64,000 nt of DNA from Hymenobacter coccineus (GTDB taxonomy: Bacteria; Bacteroidota; Bacteroidia; Cytophagales; Hymenobacteraceae). The stretch covers positions 1-64,000 of the forward strand of contig NZ_MDZA01000022.1 in assembly GCF_001816125.1 (NCBI RefSeq), in the 5' to 3' direction. This document shows, in pieces, positions 1 through 9,508 of the stretch. The position numbers were made by a program, and so were the translations under genes. The stretch's first letter is position 1. The number at the start of each line of letters is the position of its first letter. Below the pieces are notes generated by a model that made no database searches, was not told the DNA's origin, and saw nothing but the letters and a program-made list of their open reading frames with translations.

Positions 1-87
1 CCGGCCGCCAAGGCCCCCAGCGGCAAAACGCCCGTTCGACAGTACTGCGACAGGGCTTTTAAATGGAAGCTTAAAATCGACTAAAAA

Positions 88-360
88 TTAGTCTTTCGGC
101 TTCACTTTCATTTTGTTGCGCTTGCCTTTTACCTTAGCATCCTTGGGCACTACTACCGTGTTGGGGTCCGTCGTGGTCGACTCTACCGTGGTCGTCGTCG
201 TGGCCGGCGCGGGGGTCATATCCGGAGCGGGCGTCATGGCCGGAGCAGCGGGCGTAGCGGGTGCGGTCGTTTGCTGGGTCGTGGTGGTCGTGGTCTGGGC
301 GCTGGCCGAATAGCCACCGGCGACGCACAACAGGGCGAGGAGAATGAGTTGCTTTTTCAA
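88..360 (-). CDS. small secreted Thr/Pro-rich protein
   Basis: I do not recognise a family. The frame is open back to a GTG at 477, but the signal peptide (two lysines, then a leucine-rich core, then a SASAQ cleavage region) only begins at a TTG at 360, so I place the start there, giving about 90 residues. After the signal comes a low-complexity stretch of threonine, alanine and proline with repeated TPAP-type units, then a short lysine-rich basic tail (about residues 70-90). This looks like an exported, disordered, cell-surface or periplasmic protein. The start is uncertain and no function can be given. Confidence 0.5.
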   Translation of the reverse strand: MKKQLILLALLCVAGGYSASAQTTTTTTQQTTAPATPAAPAMTPAPDMTPAPATTTTTVESTTTDPNTVVVPKDAKVKGKRNKMKVKPKD

Positions 361-652
361 GGGAATGAAGAATTTGGTGAACGAACCCGCGCCACTGAAA
401 CGCGGGGTTGAGATGCCTTTAACGGAATAGGTTAAAAAAGTATTGCCTTTATTCACTAATATTTCACAACTATTCACCTTTTTCCCTCCTTTTGGTCCTC
501 AGAGGCACAATTATTGCAGCAAAATTTATTGCTCATAGCCACCTATTTTTGGGTTAAAGCCTCCGCTTTGAGCACTTACCCGCTGACAAACTCCGCCTAA
601 CTGGCCTTGCTTTAGGCAGCGAAAGGGTTTCTGTTTTGACTACGCCGGGGCC

Positions 653-1576
653 CTACTCGAACTGCAGCCGCTGGCTGAAGAAGGGCAGCAGCTTTTGGTA
701 GAAGCGGCCGTCGCGGCCCATCACGTGGTTGCTGTGGTTGCCCGCGTAGGGCTCGGCCGAGTGCGGCACCCCGTAGGCCGCGAGCTGAGCGCTGAGCATG
801 CGGCACGCCACCGGAATGTGCTGGAACTGGTCCTACTCACCCCAGTCGAAGGCCACGCCCCGGAGCTGGCGCAAACCGGCCAAGTGCTTCGGCACCAGTT
901 CGTAGGGCGAGGCGGCGATCCACTGGGCCAGCACCACGTCGCGGTGGGCCAGGCTGTCGGCCCCGGCCGCCCACGGCAGCGCCGCCCCAAACGTGCCTCG
1001 GCCGGGCGTGGGCGAAAACGCGCGGGCCTGGCCCACAATATGGCCAGCCGCAGCGTACCGTTGCCGCCCATGGAGTGGCCGGCCAGGCCCCGGCTCGCGG
1101 GCCGGGCCAAGGTGCAGAAGTGCTGGTCCACAAAGGCCACCAGCTCGCGGGCCGTGAAGTCGGCCCAGGGCCCGTTGGTGGCCGAGTTGGCGTAGAAGCT
1201 GCCCTGAAACAAGGTTTGCTCGTTGGGCGCCACCACGATGAGCGGGCGAATTTGCCCGGCGGCAATGGCCTGGTCGAGCAGCGTGCCCAGGCCATCGGCG
1301 TGGAACAACAGGCTGTCGTTCTAGGCGAAGCCGTGCAAATAGTACAGTACCGGGTAGCGCCGCGCGGCGCGCTCGTCGTAGCCCGGCGGCAAGCACACGC
1401 TCATGCGGCGGAGCGGGTTTTCACCGCCGGGGTTGCCGCGCAGCAGCTTCGAGTCGAGGTACGTGACCACCCCCGACCCGCCGCCGGTGCCTACGCCCGG
1501 GCCCCTAAACTGCACCCCATCAGTAGTACCGCCAGCCAGCCACACCGGCCAAAGCGCTTAATACGCGTCAACACAG
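653..1576 (-). pseudogene. decayed alpha/beta-hydrolase esterase (esterase D-like)
   Basis: Reading the minus strand across frames recovers most of a secreted putative esterase: a signal peptide from a TTG at 1576, an oxyanion segment YLHGFA, the nucleophile elbow GHSMGG, and a C-terminal catalytic-His region (GNHSNHVMGRD) near the end at 653. It is broken by a frame change near 1500 (just after the signal peptide), an in-frame TAG at 1321-1323, a frame change near 1000-1020, and another in-frame TAG at 833-835. Four lesions make a real pseudogene much more likely than sequence error. Family members are often secreted carbohydrate or feruloyl esterases; the substrate here cannot be told. Confidence 0.75.
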
Positions 1577-1683
1577 AATGCATTGTCAACACAGGTAGGG
1601 AACGGTCGCCGAAACACATTGGCATGGAGCAACGGGGTAGCTGGGCAGCATTGTGGCCGCTACAAAACTATTAAAGGCAGCTT

Positions 1684-1730
1684 TGGTCCACCACGAACGT
1701 CATCGTGGATCGGGGCAAGCTGGTGGTAAG
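1684..1730 (-). pseudogene. remnant of a GH30 gene 3' end
   Basis: About 45 bases here closely match the 3' end of the GH30 gene that ends at 13654. Read on the minus strand they give TTSLPRSTMTFVVD against TTSLPHSMMTFVVD in the intact gene. The match stops at the former stop codon on one side and fades within about 15 codons on the other. I read it as the leftover end of a deleted or rearranged GH30 copy next to the decayed esterase. Confidence 0.5.
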
Positions 1731-2306
1731 CGCTGAGGGCCAGCACACCCAGCGGCGAGTATGGATAGGCCAGGATTTCCGCATGACAGCGACTGCAAAA
1801 ACTACATGCTAAACAAGACACAAACAGCAGAACCCATAATGGCTTTCCCGGCGGGCGCGAGTTTTAAGGAGCAAGTGAAATCCATTTGTATGCAGTTTAG
1901 CGTACTTAAAATATATCCTTGATATTTTGAAAACAATTTATAAGCAGTACAGTTATAAGTTATAAAGTCTATTATATAAACAATTAAAGTATTGGCTCAA
2001 TTATTTTGGTTACATATAAAAGCCGTATTATTATTACTCGACTATTCTAGCTGACTATTTATTATATAGCTACAACTTAGCGCATTTTCGGAATTAATAG
2101 CTGTAGTAGGCGGGGCTTACCCTTGCCCGGACGTTCGCGCCCGTTCCCCGGTTGCAGGCCACGACTGGCGGGGCAGGCTCCGCTCCCTACAGCATTCGAA
2201 CGGTGCAACCCCGAAACCGCGCTACTCTTACCGCTATTTATAAAGTAGGCTTAGCTTACTCCACACACCTCTTTTTCCTCCTATTACAGGCCCCTTTATT
2301 TCTGCA
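1731..2306. other. non-coding leader upstream of the exopolysaccharide locus
   Basis: No gene is visible here. From about 1880 to 2100 the sequence is very AT-rich with many short A/T runs, as expected for a promoter and long 5' leader of the downstream exopolysaccharide genes. A GC-rich palindromic block (2100-2193) interrupts it. I found no exact TAnnTTTG -7 box, so no promoter is placed. Confidence 0.5.
2100..2193. repeat. GC-rich imperfect palindromic element
   Basis: The left arm begins GCTGTAGTAGGCGGGGC and the right arm, read on the other strand, begins GCTGTAGGGAGCGGAGC. The arms are about 28 nt around a GC-rich loop. The block sits abruptly inside an AT-rich leader about 110 nt before the first exopolysaccharide gene, so it looks like an inserted palindromic repeat, comparable in size to the hairpin elements near 11.7, 25.6 and 30.7-35.3 kb but different in sequence. 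Confidence 0.5.
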
Positions 2307-3089
2307 ATGAGACAACTAGTAGCTAATAGCATAATTTTTATTATAATAGTTTGCACATTTTCTTGCAGCAGCTATCGCAAAGTCCCATACTTTCAAAATA
2401 TCGACCGAACCACTACTACTTCCGAAGCAATTGATAACCAATCATCTGTGCTCATTCAGAGCGGTGATATTCTGGGAATCAATGTCAGCAGCTTAAACCC
2501 AGAGGCTTCCGCTGTTTTTAATTATAACCTCAGCCGCGTCAACGGCAATAACTACGACAACTCACCGGGCAATCCAGTGTACGGATATCTTGTTGACCAG
2601 CAAGGCACTATTCAGCTGCCGCTGGTGGGGGCAATGACAGTAGCCGGGTTGGAGCCCGCTCAAATTCGCACCCGGCTTCGCCAGCAACTGCTGGCTTATT
2701 TAAGGGAACCGGTCGTTAATATTCGGCTACTGAATTTTCGAATATCGGTGCTGGGCGACGTGGCGAAGCCTGACGTGTACGTGGTAAATAATGAGCGCAT
2801 CACCCTGTTGCAGGCGCTCAGCCTGGCCGGCGACCTCACCATCACGGCCCAACGCACGAACGTGCTCCTGATTCGGGAGCAGAATGGGCAGCGGCAGTAC
2901 ATTTCTATCGACTTGACTTCGAAGGTATTGTTTACGTCGCCCTACTATTATTTGAAGAACAACGACGTGCTGTACGTGCAGCCCGATAAAGCGAAATATG
3001 CGCCGGTAGACCGGGGCTACCGCAACTTATCGCTAGTGCTCTCGGCGCTATCCATTATTGCCATCGTTTTTGCCACCGTCTACCGGTAA
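2307..3089 (+). CDS. polysaccharide export lipoprotein (Wza/BexD-like)
   Basis: Outer-membrane export channel subunit for capsule or exopolysaccharide. The 260-residue protein has a lipoprotein-type signal with Cys20 (TFSC), a polysaccharide export domain (about residues 40-150, containing GDILGINV), an SLBB-like segment (about 150-225) and a hydrophobic C-terminal helix (about 241-260). A C-terminal helix is usual for Bacteroidota members and replaces the longer Wza barrel helix. It is followed after 6 nt by the Wzc-like kinase gene, the standard partner. The first 80 codons are more AT-rich than the rest. Confidence 0.9.
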   Translation: MRQLVANSIIFIIIVCTFSCSSYRKVPYFQNIDRTTTTSEAIDNQSSVLIQSGDILGINVSSLNPEASAVFNYNLSRVNGNNYDNSPGNPVYGYLVDQQGTIQLPLVGAMTVAGLEPAQIRTRLRQQLLAYLREPVVNIRLLNFRISVLGDVAKPDVYVVNNERITLLQALSLAGDLTITAQRTNVLLIREQNGQRQYISIDLTSKVLFTSPYYYLKNNDVLYVQPDKAKYAPVDRGYRNLSLVLSALSIIAIVFATVYR

Positions 3090-3095
3090 GTCACT

Positions 3096-5402
3096 ATGGA
3101 AATTTCTACTGGTCGGCTCTCTACTTTTTACACGCCTACTGCCCCGCCCCCGCTCAACGTGCGCGGAATACTAGCGCGCTACCGGCACCACTGGCCTTGG
3201 TTTGTGGTGGGCGTAGCACTGGCGCTGCTGGCGGCCTACGCCTACAACCAACTGGCGCAACCCACCTACGAGGTGCAAGCCAGCATACTGGTGGAAGAGG
3301 GCAATAAGCAGCCCGGCGAAAGGTCAGCGCTTCAAGAGCTTGACTTTGCGAATGGCAACAACGTGCTGGAAAGTGAGATGGAAATTCTGCGTTCGCGGCG
3401 GCTGATGCAGCAGGTGGTGCAAACCCTCGGTCTGAGCACGGTGTACCAGCGGCCGGGCCGTTTCAGCGCCCAAGATTTGTACGGGAAAAGCCCCGTGCAG
3501 CTCACCTTTCTGCACACCCTGCGCGGGCAGCACGTGCTGAATATAGTGCTACAGGACACGGCATCGTTTGCGGTGCGGGCGGCCGACGGCACCCTGACCC
3601 GGCACGCCTTTGGCCGACCCATTTCGGATAGCTTAGGTACCTGGCAGCTCAATGCCACCGCTAGTCTGCGAGGCTTCGAGGGAGGGGAAGTGCGCATCCG
3701 CACCAGCAGCCCCGAGGCAGTGGTGCAGGCCTACCAGAAACTGCTGGACATAGAGCTGATAAACAAGGTGGCGCCCGCCATTCGCTTGCAAATCAAAGAC
3801 CAGGTGCCCCAGCGCGGCATCGATGTGCTAAACCAACTGATAGCAGCCTACAACAATGCGTCGGCAACGGAAAAAAACAAGCTTACGGCCAATGCATTGC
3901 AGTTTATCGACTCGCGGTTGGGGTCGCTGCGCGGCGAGTTGAACCAAGCCGAATCGGCCGTGACGGGCTACCGCAGCCAGCAGGGCTTAGCGGATGTGGC
4001 CTCGCAGTCGCAAATAGTGCTGGAAAACACACAGGCCAACGACACCCGCCTGAATACGGCCCAGGTGCAGCTGGCAGTGGTCGAAAGCATCGAGCGCTAC
4101 CTGCGCAACCCGCAGCCCGCAGCTACCGTGCCCACCACCCTAGGTATCACCGATGAAGCGCTAAACAACTTGGTCGGGCGGCTGACCAGCTTGCAGTTGC
4201 AACGCGAAACACTCCTCACCACCACCCCGGCCGGCAACCCGCTGTTCAAGCCGCTGGACTCAGAGATACAGACCACGCAACTCGCCATTCGCACCAGCGT
4301 GCAGAACATCAAGGCGTCGCTATTGACGACCATCCGCGAGCTGCGGTCTTTCAACTCGGGCTTCAAGTCTTCCATCAAAAGCATGCCCGGCCAGGAGCAG
4401 CAGCTCGTCAACCGCAAGCGGCAGCTTACCATCAAGGAAAACCTCTACAACTACCTGCTGCAAAAACGCGAGGAGGCCGCCCTGAGTTACGCCGCTACCC
4501 TCACCAATTCCCGCACCATCGACAGTGCCTACGTGCTGCCTTCGCGGTTGGCTAGCCGCTGGCTCAGCTACCTAGTGGCGCTGGTATTGGGCCTGGTAGT
4601 GCCCGCGGGCTTGCTGCAAGCGCAGGCGGGCCTGAGTACCAGGCTGACAACCCGCGCCGAAATTGAGGCGGCTACCCGCGTGCCCGTCTTGGCCGAGTTA
4701 GCCCTCGACGAGCGCGACCAAGTTGGCCTAGGCGCGCTCCAAGCGCCCTCCGTGCTAGCCGAGCAGCTGCGCGGCCTGCGCACACGTTTAATGCTCGCGC
4801 CGCCCTCAGGGCCAGCGGCGAGCCAGGTGGTGCTGGTCACGTCCAGCGTCAGCGGCGAGGGCAAGAGCTTTTTGAGCGCGCACCTGGCGGCTTCATTTGC
4901 CCAGGCAGGCCACGCCACCGTGCTGGTCGATTTGGACCTGCGCCGCCCCAAGCTTTCGCACCGCCTGGGCTTGTCCGGCAGCCATTTGGGGGCCAGCGAC
5001 TTTCTGGCTGGGCAAGCTGACTGGCCCGCCACCGTGCAGCCCACGGCTATTTCACCCAACCTCAGCTTTATCGGGAGTGGCACCCAGCTCGCCACCCCTG
5101 ACCTGCTGGAGGGCCCCCAGCTTGCCAAGCTGCTGGCGGAGCTGCGCGGCGCGTACCGCCACATTGTGCTCGACAGCCCCCCCTTGCACCTGGTGGCCGA
5201 CGCGCTGCTGCTAGCGCAGGCCAGCGACTGCACGCTGTACGTGGTGCGGCAGGGCGTGACGAACCAGGAAGAGTTGGGCTTCATTGAAGAGCTGCGCCAA
5301 CAGGAGCAGCTGCCAAAGCTGCGGCTCATTTTCAATGGCATTGACAGCCAGAAGTTTGGCTACGGGTATCAGTACGATAATCAGTACTTACGCCCGGCCT
5401 AG
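3096..5402 (+). CDS. Wzc-like polysaccharide co-polymerase / tyrosine autokinase
   Basis: Inner-membrane protein that controls polymer length and export in Wzx/Wzy-dependent pathways. In 768 residues there are a first membrane helix (about 34-51), a Wzz-type periplasmic domain with coiled-coil stretches (about 60-470), a second helix (about 489-507) and a cytoplasmic BY-kinase domain. The kinase shows Walker A SVSGEGKS with Lys590, Walker A' VDLDLRRP with Asp612 and Asp614, and Walker B HIVLDSPP near 690. The C-terminus ends in a tyrosine cluster (GYGYQYDNQY), the expected autophosphorylation sites. Periplasmic and kinase parts are fused in one chain. Confidence 0.92.
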   Translation: MEISTGRLSTFYTPTAPPPLNVRGILARYRHHWPWFVVGVALALLAAYAYNQLAQPTYEVQASILVEEGNKQPGERSALQELDFANGNNVLESEMEILRSRRLMQQVVQTLGLSTVYQRPGRFSAQDLYGKSPVQLTFLHTLRGQHVLNIVLQDTASFAVRAADGTLTRHAFGRPISDSLGTWQLNATASLRGFEGGEVRIRTSSPEAVVQAYQKLLDIELINKVAPAIRLQIKDQVPQRGIDVLNQLIAAYNNASATEKNKLTANALQFIDSRLGSLRGELNQAESAVTGYRSQQGLADVASQSQIVLENTQANDTRLNTAQVQLAVVESIERYLRNPQPAATVPTTLGITDEALNNLVGRLTSLQLQRETLLTTTPAGNPLFKPLDSEIQTTQLAIRTSVQNIKASLLTTIRELRSFNSGFKSSIKSMPGQEQQLVNRKRQLTIKENLYNYLLQKREEAALSYAATLTNSRTIDSAYVLPSRLASRWLSYLVALVLGLVVPAGLLQAQAGLSTRLTTRAEIEAATRVPVLAELALDERDQVGLGALQAPSVLAEQLRGLRTRLMLAPPSGPAASQVVLVTSSVSGEGKSFLSAHLAASFAQAGHATVLVDLDLRRPKLSHRLGLSGSHLGASDFLAGQADWPATVQPTAISPNLSFIGSGTQLATPDLLEGPQLAKLLAELRGAYRHIVLDSPPLHLVADALLLAQASDCTLYVVRQGVTNQEELGFIEELRQQEQLPKLRLIFNGIDSQKFGYGYQYDNQYLRPA

Positions 5403-5441
5403 CCCCAGGCACTGAGCAACATTCCTAAGTAAGGAAGCGCT

Positions 5442-6863
5442 ATGAATCAGAAAGTACTCATCTTTTTTGTATTAGTATCTTTTTATATAGGAAGGTATGT
5501 GTTTCTGCGTGCCCGGCGCCAGCGCACCCGCCACCTGCTGTTGAGCTTTGTGCTCACTACTATTCCCTTTCAGATTGCTATTCCGCTGCTGACGCCGACC
5601 TACCAGACCATTGCGGGGACGTTCACGGCCAAACTTTTTTTTACCATCCCGCTGCTGGCGAGCCTCCTCATGCTGGCCCGTGAGCAGAATACCCGGATTT
5701 TTTACCTAGCTCGGGAGGAGCGGTGGGTAACTGCCGTGCTGCTGCTGCTGCTGGTGTCGTTTTGCAACCCCAATAACTACGCCCTGTGGGCTACCGGGGC
5801 GTTTGCCTGGCTCTTTATTACGTGCGTAGTCTTTGCCCGGCTGGTAGCCGCCAACCTCAACCCCACCGAGATTCTGGCGGGCTTTTACGAAAGCTTTGTG
5901 GTACTGTGCGGCTTACAAGCCATCCTAGCCGTGTGCTTTCCCTTGCTCGGCCTCACGAGCGTGACGACCTTGTTTCAGGTGGGGGGCGCCGAGTGGTCAA
6001 CCCGCAACGGCTCACGGCCCGGCGCGGTGGGCGTGTTTGTGCATCCCGGCAACCTGGCGCTTTTCACCATGATGGCTTCCGGGTTTTTTCTGGCTTGCTA
6101 CCTCACCGGGCAGCACCGCAAGCTGAGCCTAGGGCTGCTGCTGCTCAATGCGATGACCATTGTGCTGACGTATTCCCGCACGTCTTACCTCACGGTGGTG
6201 CTGGTGCTGGTCGCCATCTACTATATCTACCACAACGCCCACAAGCCGCTCCTGTCGCTAAAAACCCTGCTGCGGGTAGTGCTGCCCACTACGCTGGTGG
6301 TAGGCTGGCTGGTATTTCTGTCGCCGCTCAGCAGCAATTTCCTCGCCAGCGATGCGCAGGAGATGTTTCAGGCCCGCCTCGACCATTGGCTTATCGGCCT
6401 GAGCATCTTTCAGCGCGCCCCGCTGCTAGGCGTCGGCCTCAACACCCACCTCGAATACGTGGCACACGATGCGGCCCTGAGCCGCCTCATCCACAACGAC
6501 TTTCTGACCACCAATCCCATTCACGACATCCACATCGTGGTGCTGGCTGAGGCAGGCCTGGTGGGCGCCGGGCTGTGGCTGCTGTTCCTGGGCCATTCTA
6601 TCTATCGGGCCAAGGCCAACGTGGCGGCCGGCAACAACGTCGTGTTTTCGCTAACCCACATTGGCGTGGTGCTCTGCTTCACGTTTTACGGCATCACCGA
6701 TTGGTCGCCGCTGTCGCACTCCATATTTCCCCTTTTTCTGCTCCTAACCTTTTTCGCCTATAAGTACAGCCTAGCGCCCCAGGCGCTGGCGCGGCTAGCA
6801 TCGGTAGGCCCGCCGGCACTGGTTACCGACTCACTGTCCACCTTGGCTACCAGCACGCTATGA
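5442..6863 (+). CDS. O-antigen ligase/polymerase family protein (Wzy-like)
   Basis: A 473-residue, highly hydrophobic protein with about ten or more predicted membrane helices. The C-terminal half has the WzyC-type features GVGLNTH and, after a large periplasmic loop, NPIHDIHIVVLAEAGLVG, typical of O-antigen ligase/polymerase proteins. Beside Wza-, Wzc- and Wzx-like genes the likely role is polymerising lipid-linked repeat units in the periplasm. It overlaps the next gene by 4 nt (ATGA), suggesting translational coupling. Ligase versus polymerase cannot be settled from sequence. Confidence 0.85.
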   Translation: MNQKVLIFFVLVSFYIGRYVFLRARRQRTRHLLLSFVLTTIPFQIAIPLLTPTYQTIAGTFTAKLFFTIPLLASLLMLAREQNTRIFYLAREERWVTAVLLLLLVSFCNPNNYALWATGAFAWLFITCVVFARLVAANLNPTEILAGFYESFVVLCGLQAILAVCFPLLGLTSVTTLFQVGGAEWSTRNGSRPGAVGVFVHPGNLALFTMMASGFFLACYLTGQHRKLSLGLLLLNAMTIVLTYSRTSYLTVVLVLVAIYYIYHNAHKPLLSLKTLLRVVLPTTLVVGWLVFLSPLSSNFLASDAQEMFQARLDHWLIGLSIFQRAPLLGVGLNTHLEYVAHDAALSRLIHNDFLTTNPIHDIHIVVLAEAGLVGAGLWLLFLGHSIYRAKANVAAGNNVVFSLTHIGVVLCFTFYGITDWSPLSHSIFPLFLLLTFFAYKYSLAPQALARLASVGPPALVTDSLSTLATSTL

Positions 6864-8014
6864 AAGTACTCTACGTGTGCTCGGAATTTTATGCGGGGAT
6901 GCTGCCCTTCGCCACGTCCATCGTGAATGCGATGCCCGCCGCCACTACCTACGGCGTGTTTGTGTGCACGCCGCAGTGCGACTACCGCCAGACCATTCAG
7001 CTGCCGCCGTCTCACTGCGTCTTTATAGATTTTCCGGCCAATAAACTGACCGGCTTGCTGGCCAAGCTCTACCCCGCTCAATTGCTGCGGGCCATTGAGC
7101 ACACCTGCCGCACACAGGGCATCGACCTCATTCACCTCCTCACCGAGGATACCTCGCTGGCTTACTACCTAGGTCGGCTCGAAAAGCTGGCGCCGGTGCT
7201 CTACACCGTACACGACCTATTTCCCCACCCGGCGCAGCACCGCCACGCGTTGGCCTGGGCCATGCGGCATTTTCTAGTTAAGAAGCGCGTCGACTACTTA
7301 CTGGCGCACGCTACCAATCTAATTACGTGCAGCAAAACGCAGTACGAATGGATGGTAAAGCATTTCCCCGAAAAACGGATTTTTTCCCACGCATTTCCTA
7401 CTCTCGTTACTAATAGCATTACCGAAGGCACGGCGGTAGTACCGGAATTAGTAGATGTTCCAAATTACACGCTGTTTTTTGGGCGAATTGAGAAATACAA
7501 AGGGCTGGAGGTTTTATACGATGCCTACCTCAAGACTAATTCGCTTCAACAGCAACCGTTAGTAATCGCGGGCAGCGGACACATTTATTTTGACCGACAG
7601 CTTGAACAAGAGCAAAACATAATTTTCATTAACAGATACATTAACGATAATGAGATAAAACAGTTGTTTTCTAAAGCTCATTGCATTGTGTTTCCTTATA
7701 CCTCTGCTACTCAATCTGGCGTGCTTTCGTTGGCATTTTACTTTCAGGTTCCCGCTGTCGTTTCAAATATTCCATTCTTGCAAGAATTAGTAGAGGAAGG
7801 CGTCACCGGATTCTTGTTTGATAGCACTGATAGTGACGCCTTAGGTCAAAAATTAGTGCATATTCAGACAGAAGATTTGAGTAAGGTTATGTCTAGGGGT
7901 TACGAAAACTACACTGAATTTTACGGTGTATCGGCACTGAAGAATCAGCTTCAGCAAGCATATGATATGCTCTCTTTTTCACCGATTCAGAAACAAGAGA
8001 CGAAGCCAGCTTAG
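6860..8014 (+). CDS. GT4-type glycosyltransferase
   Basis: A GT-B fold sugar transferase of 384 residues, probably acting on the cytoplasmic face during repeat-unit assembly. The C-terminal half shows FFGRIEKYKGLEVL (nucleotide-sugar domain start) and the segment FPYTSATQSGVLSLAFYF. The gene is a compositional mosaic: codons up to about 180 are GC-rich like the host, while the rest (from about 7400) becomes steadily AT-rich. This suggests a recombination junction inside the gene. The donor and acceptor sugars are unknown. Confidence 0.85.
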   Translation: MKVLYVCSEFYAGMLPFATSIVNAMPAATTYGVFVCTPQCDYRQTIQLPPSHCVFIDFPANKLTGLLAKLYPAQLLRAIEHTCRTQGIDLIHLLTEDTSLAYYLGRLEKLAPVLYTVHDLFPHPAQHRHALAWAMRHFLVKKRVDYLLAHATNLITCSKTQYEWMVKHFPEKRIFSHAFPTLVTNSITEGTAVVPELVDVPNYTLFFGRIEKYKGLEVLYDAYLKTNSLQQQPLVIAGSGHIYFDRQLEQEQNIIFINRYINDNEIKQLFSKAHCIVFPYTSATQSGVLSLAFYFQVPAVVSNIPFLQELVEEGVTGFLFDSTDSDALGQKLVHIQTEDLSKVMSRGYENYTEFYGVSALKNQLQQAYDMLSFSPIQKQETKPA

Positions 8015-8046
8015 TGTTTTTGCTTCCGAAAGTTATTTCCTTCTAT

Positions 8047-9054
8047 ATGAAAGATAAAACGATACTCTCCATTATAACAAACCTCACAATCTATGGTGGT
8101 GCTGAAAAGGTTCTTGTAGACGTGCACAATGGATTAAAAGAAATCTTTCCTGCTAAAATCACCGGCTTTCAAAATTTTGCGGATTTACATCCCAAATTAG
8201 GAATAACCGCAAACGAGTACGTAAAATTTACCAATCCATTTTTATTAAGAAATAAGATAATTATAGTTCATGCTCGGAATATTATACCATTTATCGTTTT
8301 ATTAAAAAGGTTTTTGTTTTTGAATACAACTGTAATTTATATTTCCCATAATGTGTATGATTCGCTTCGGTATTTTACTTTTTTCCCAAAAACAATAATA
8401 TCCATATCTAATAAAGTAACTCAAAACATGATAAATTATTTTCGAATTGATAATAAAAATATAAAATTGATATATAATGGGCTAGAAGATACTAGTTGTT
8501 TACCTAGCAAGATAGTTCATCAATACACGCCTGCTAAAATCAGGATATTATATTCTGCCAGGGTAAATAAAGTCAAAAGGCAATTACATGTAGTGCGCGC
8601 TTTAGCAGGTGGCTTGCTACCACAAATAGAAATTCATTTTGCAGGAATTGGTGAGGAGCATGATGAGCTTGTTAGAGCTTGTGAAAAAAGTCAAAATTTC
8701 GTGGCTTTAGGTTTTGTTGAAGACATGAATAGCATCATTCCCAATTATGACTACCTAATGCTTTACTCAGCGCAAGAAGGCTTGCCTTTATCGCTTATTG
8801 AAGGCACGATGCACAGTAAACCCTTGCTGGTGAATGATGTGGGTGGCAACCTGGAAATAGGTATTCCTGGTTTTAATGGATTCGAACTTTCAGAGATTCC
8901 TGATACTCTTATCTCTCAACTCAATAATCTTGTTAACTTTTCTGAAGAACAATATCACTTATATGCTTGCAATAGTAGGCAGCATTATGAGGCAAGATTT
9001 ACCAGAAGAAAAATGATTACGAAGTACGTTGACCTCATTCATAATTTAACCTAA
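8047..9054 (+). CDS. GT4-type glycosyltransferase
   Basis: A 335-residue GT-B glycosyltransferase. N-terminal TIYGGAEKVLVDV is the usual acceptor-side glycine loop; LYSARVNKVKRQLHVVRAL and the EGLPLSLIE signature (EX7E-like) mark the nucleotide-sugar domain. I choose the ATG at 8047 because the frame upstream to 8014 overlaps the previous stop and gives a non-conserved N-terminus. The whole gene is very AT-rich compared with the exopolysaccharide genes at the ends of the locus, which suggests horizontal import with its neighbours. Confidence 0.85.
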   Translation: MKDKTILSIITNLTIYGGAEKVLVDVHNGLKEIFPAKITGFQNFADLHPKLGITANEYVKFTNPFLLRNKIIIVHARNIIPFIVLLKRFLFLNTTVIYISHNVYDSLRYFTFFPKTIISISNKVTQNMINYFRIDNKNIKLIYNGLEDTSCLPSKIVHQYTPAKIRILYSARVNKVKRQLHVVRALAGGLLPQIEIHFAGIGEEHDELVRACEKSQNFVALGFVEDMNSIIPNYDYLMLYSAQEGLPLSLIEGTMHSKPLLVNDVGGNLEIGIPGFNGFELSEIPDTLISQLNNLVNFSEEQYHLYACNSRQHYEARFTRRKMITKYVDLIHNLT

Positions 9055-9064
9055 TCCCGCCCAC

Positions 9065-9508
9065 ATGAAAATCCTTGCCATTGCATCCGCCGGAGGACAC
9101 TGGATAGAATTAATGAGAATAAGTCCAGCCTTCGAAAATCAAGAGATTGTTTACGTTTGTACCAGAGAATCTTTTCGAAAAACGGTTGCGGAGAATGAAT
9201 TCTTTTGTATTCCCGATTCCAGCAGGTGGAATAAAGCTGATTTAATAAGAAGCTTCTTGATGATTTATAAGCTCGTAAGGCTAATAAAGCCGGCTATTAT
9301 TATCAGTACGGGCGCAGCGCCTGGCCTAATGGCAATTTTTTCGGGTAGGCTATTAGGAATACCTACTGTCTGGCTAGACTCGATTGCCCAAACAGAAGAA
9401 TTGTCCATGAGTGGAAGAATAGCCAGGGTGGTAGCTCATAAGATGTACACCCAATGGCCTGAACTAGCGTCTAAGAGAGTCACTTACGCCGGAAATATAC
9501 TTTCATGA
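9065..9508 (+). CDS. Alg14/PssD-like glycosyltransferase membrane subunit
   Basis: A 147-residue protein starting KILAIASAGGHWIEL, the N-terminal GT-B half typical of Alg14 and the bacterial PssD/EpsE/CpsF group. The segment STGAAPGLMAIF follows the family pattern. These proteins pair with a separate Alg13/PssE-like catalytic half to transfer a sugar to a lipid-linked acceptor. That partner follows directly with a 4-nt overlap. AT-rich, like its neighbours. Confidence 0.85.
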   Translation: MKILAIASAGGHWIELMRISPAFENQEIVYVCTRESFRKTVAENEFFCIPDSSRWNKADLIRSFLMIYKLVRLIKPAIIISTGAAPGLMAIFSGRLLGIPTVWLDSIAQTEELSMSGRIARVVAHKMYTQWPELASKRVTYAGNILS

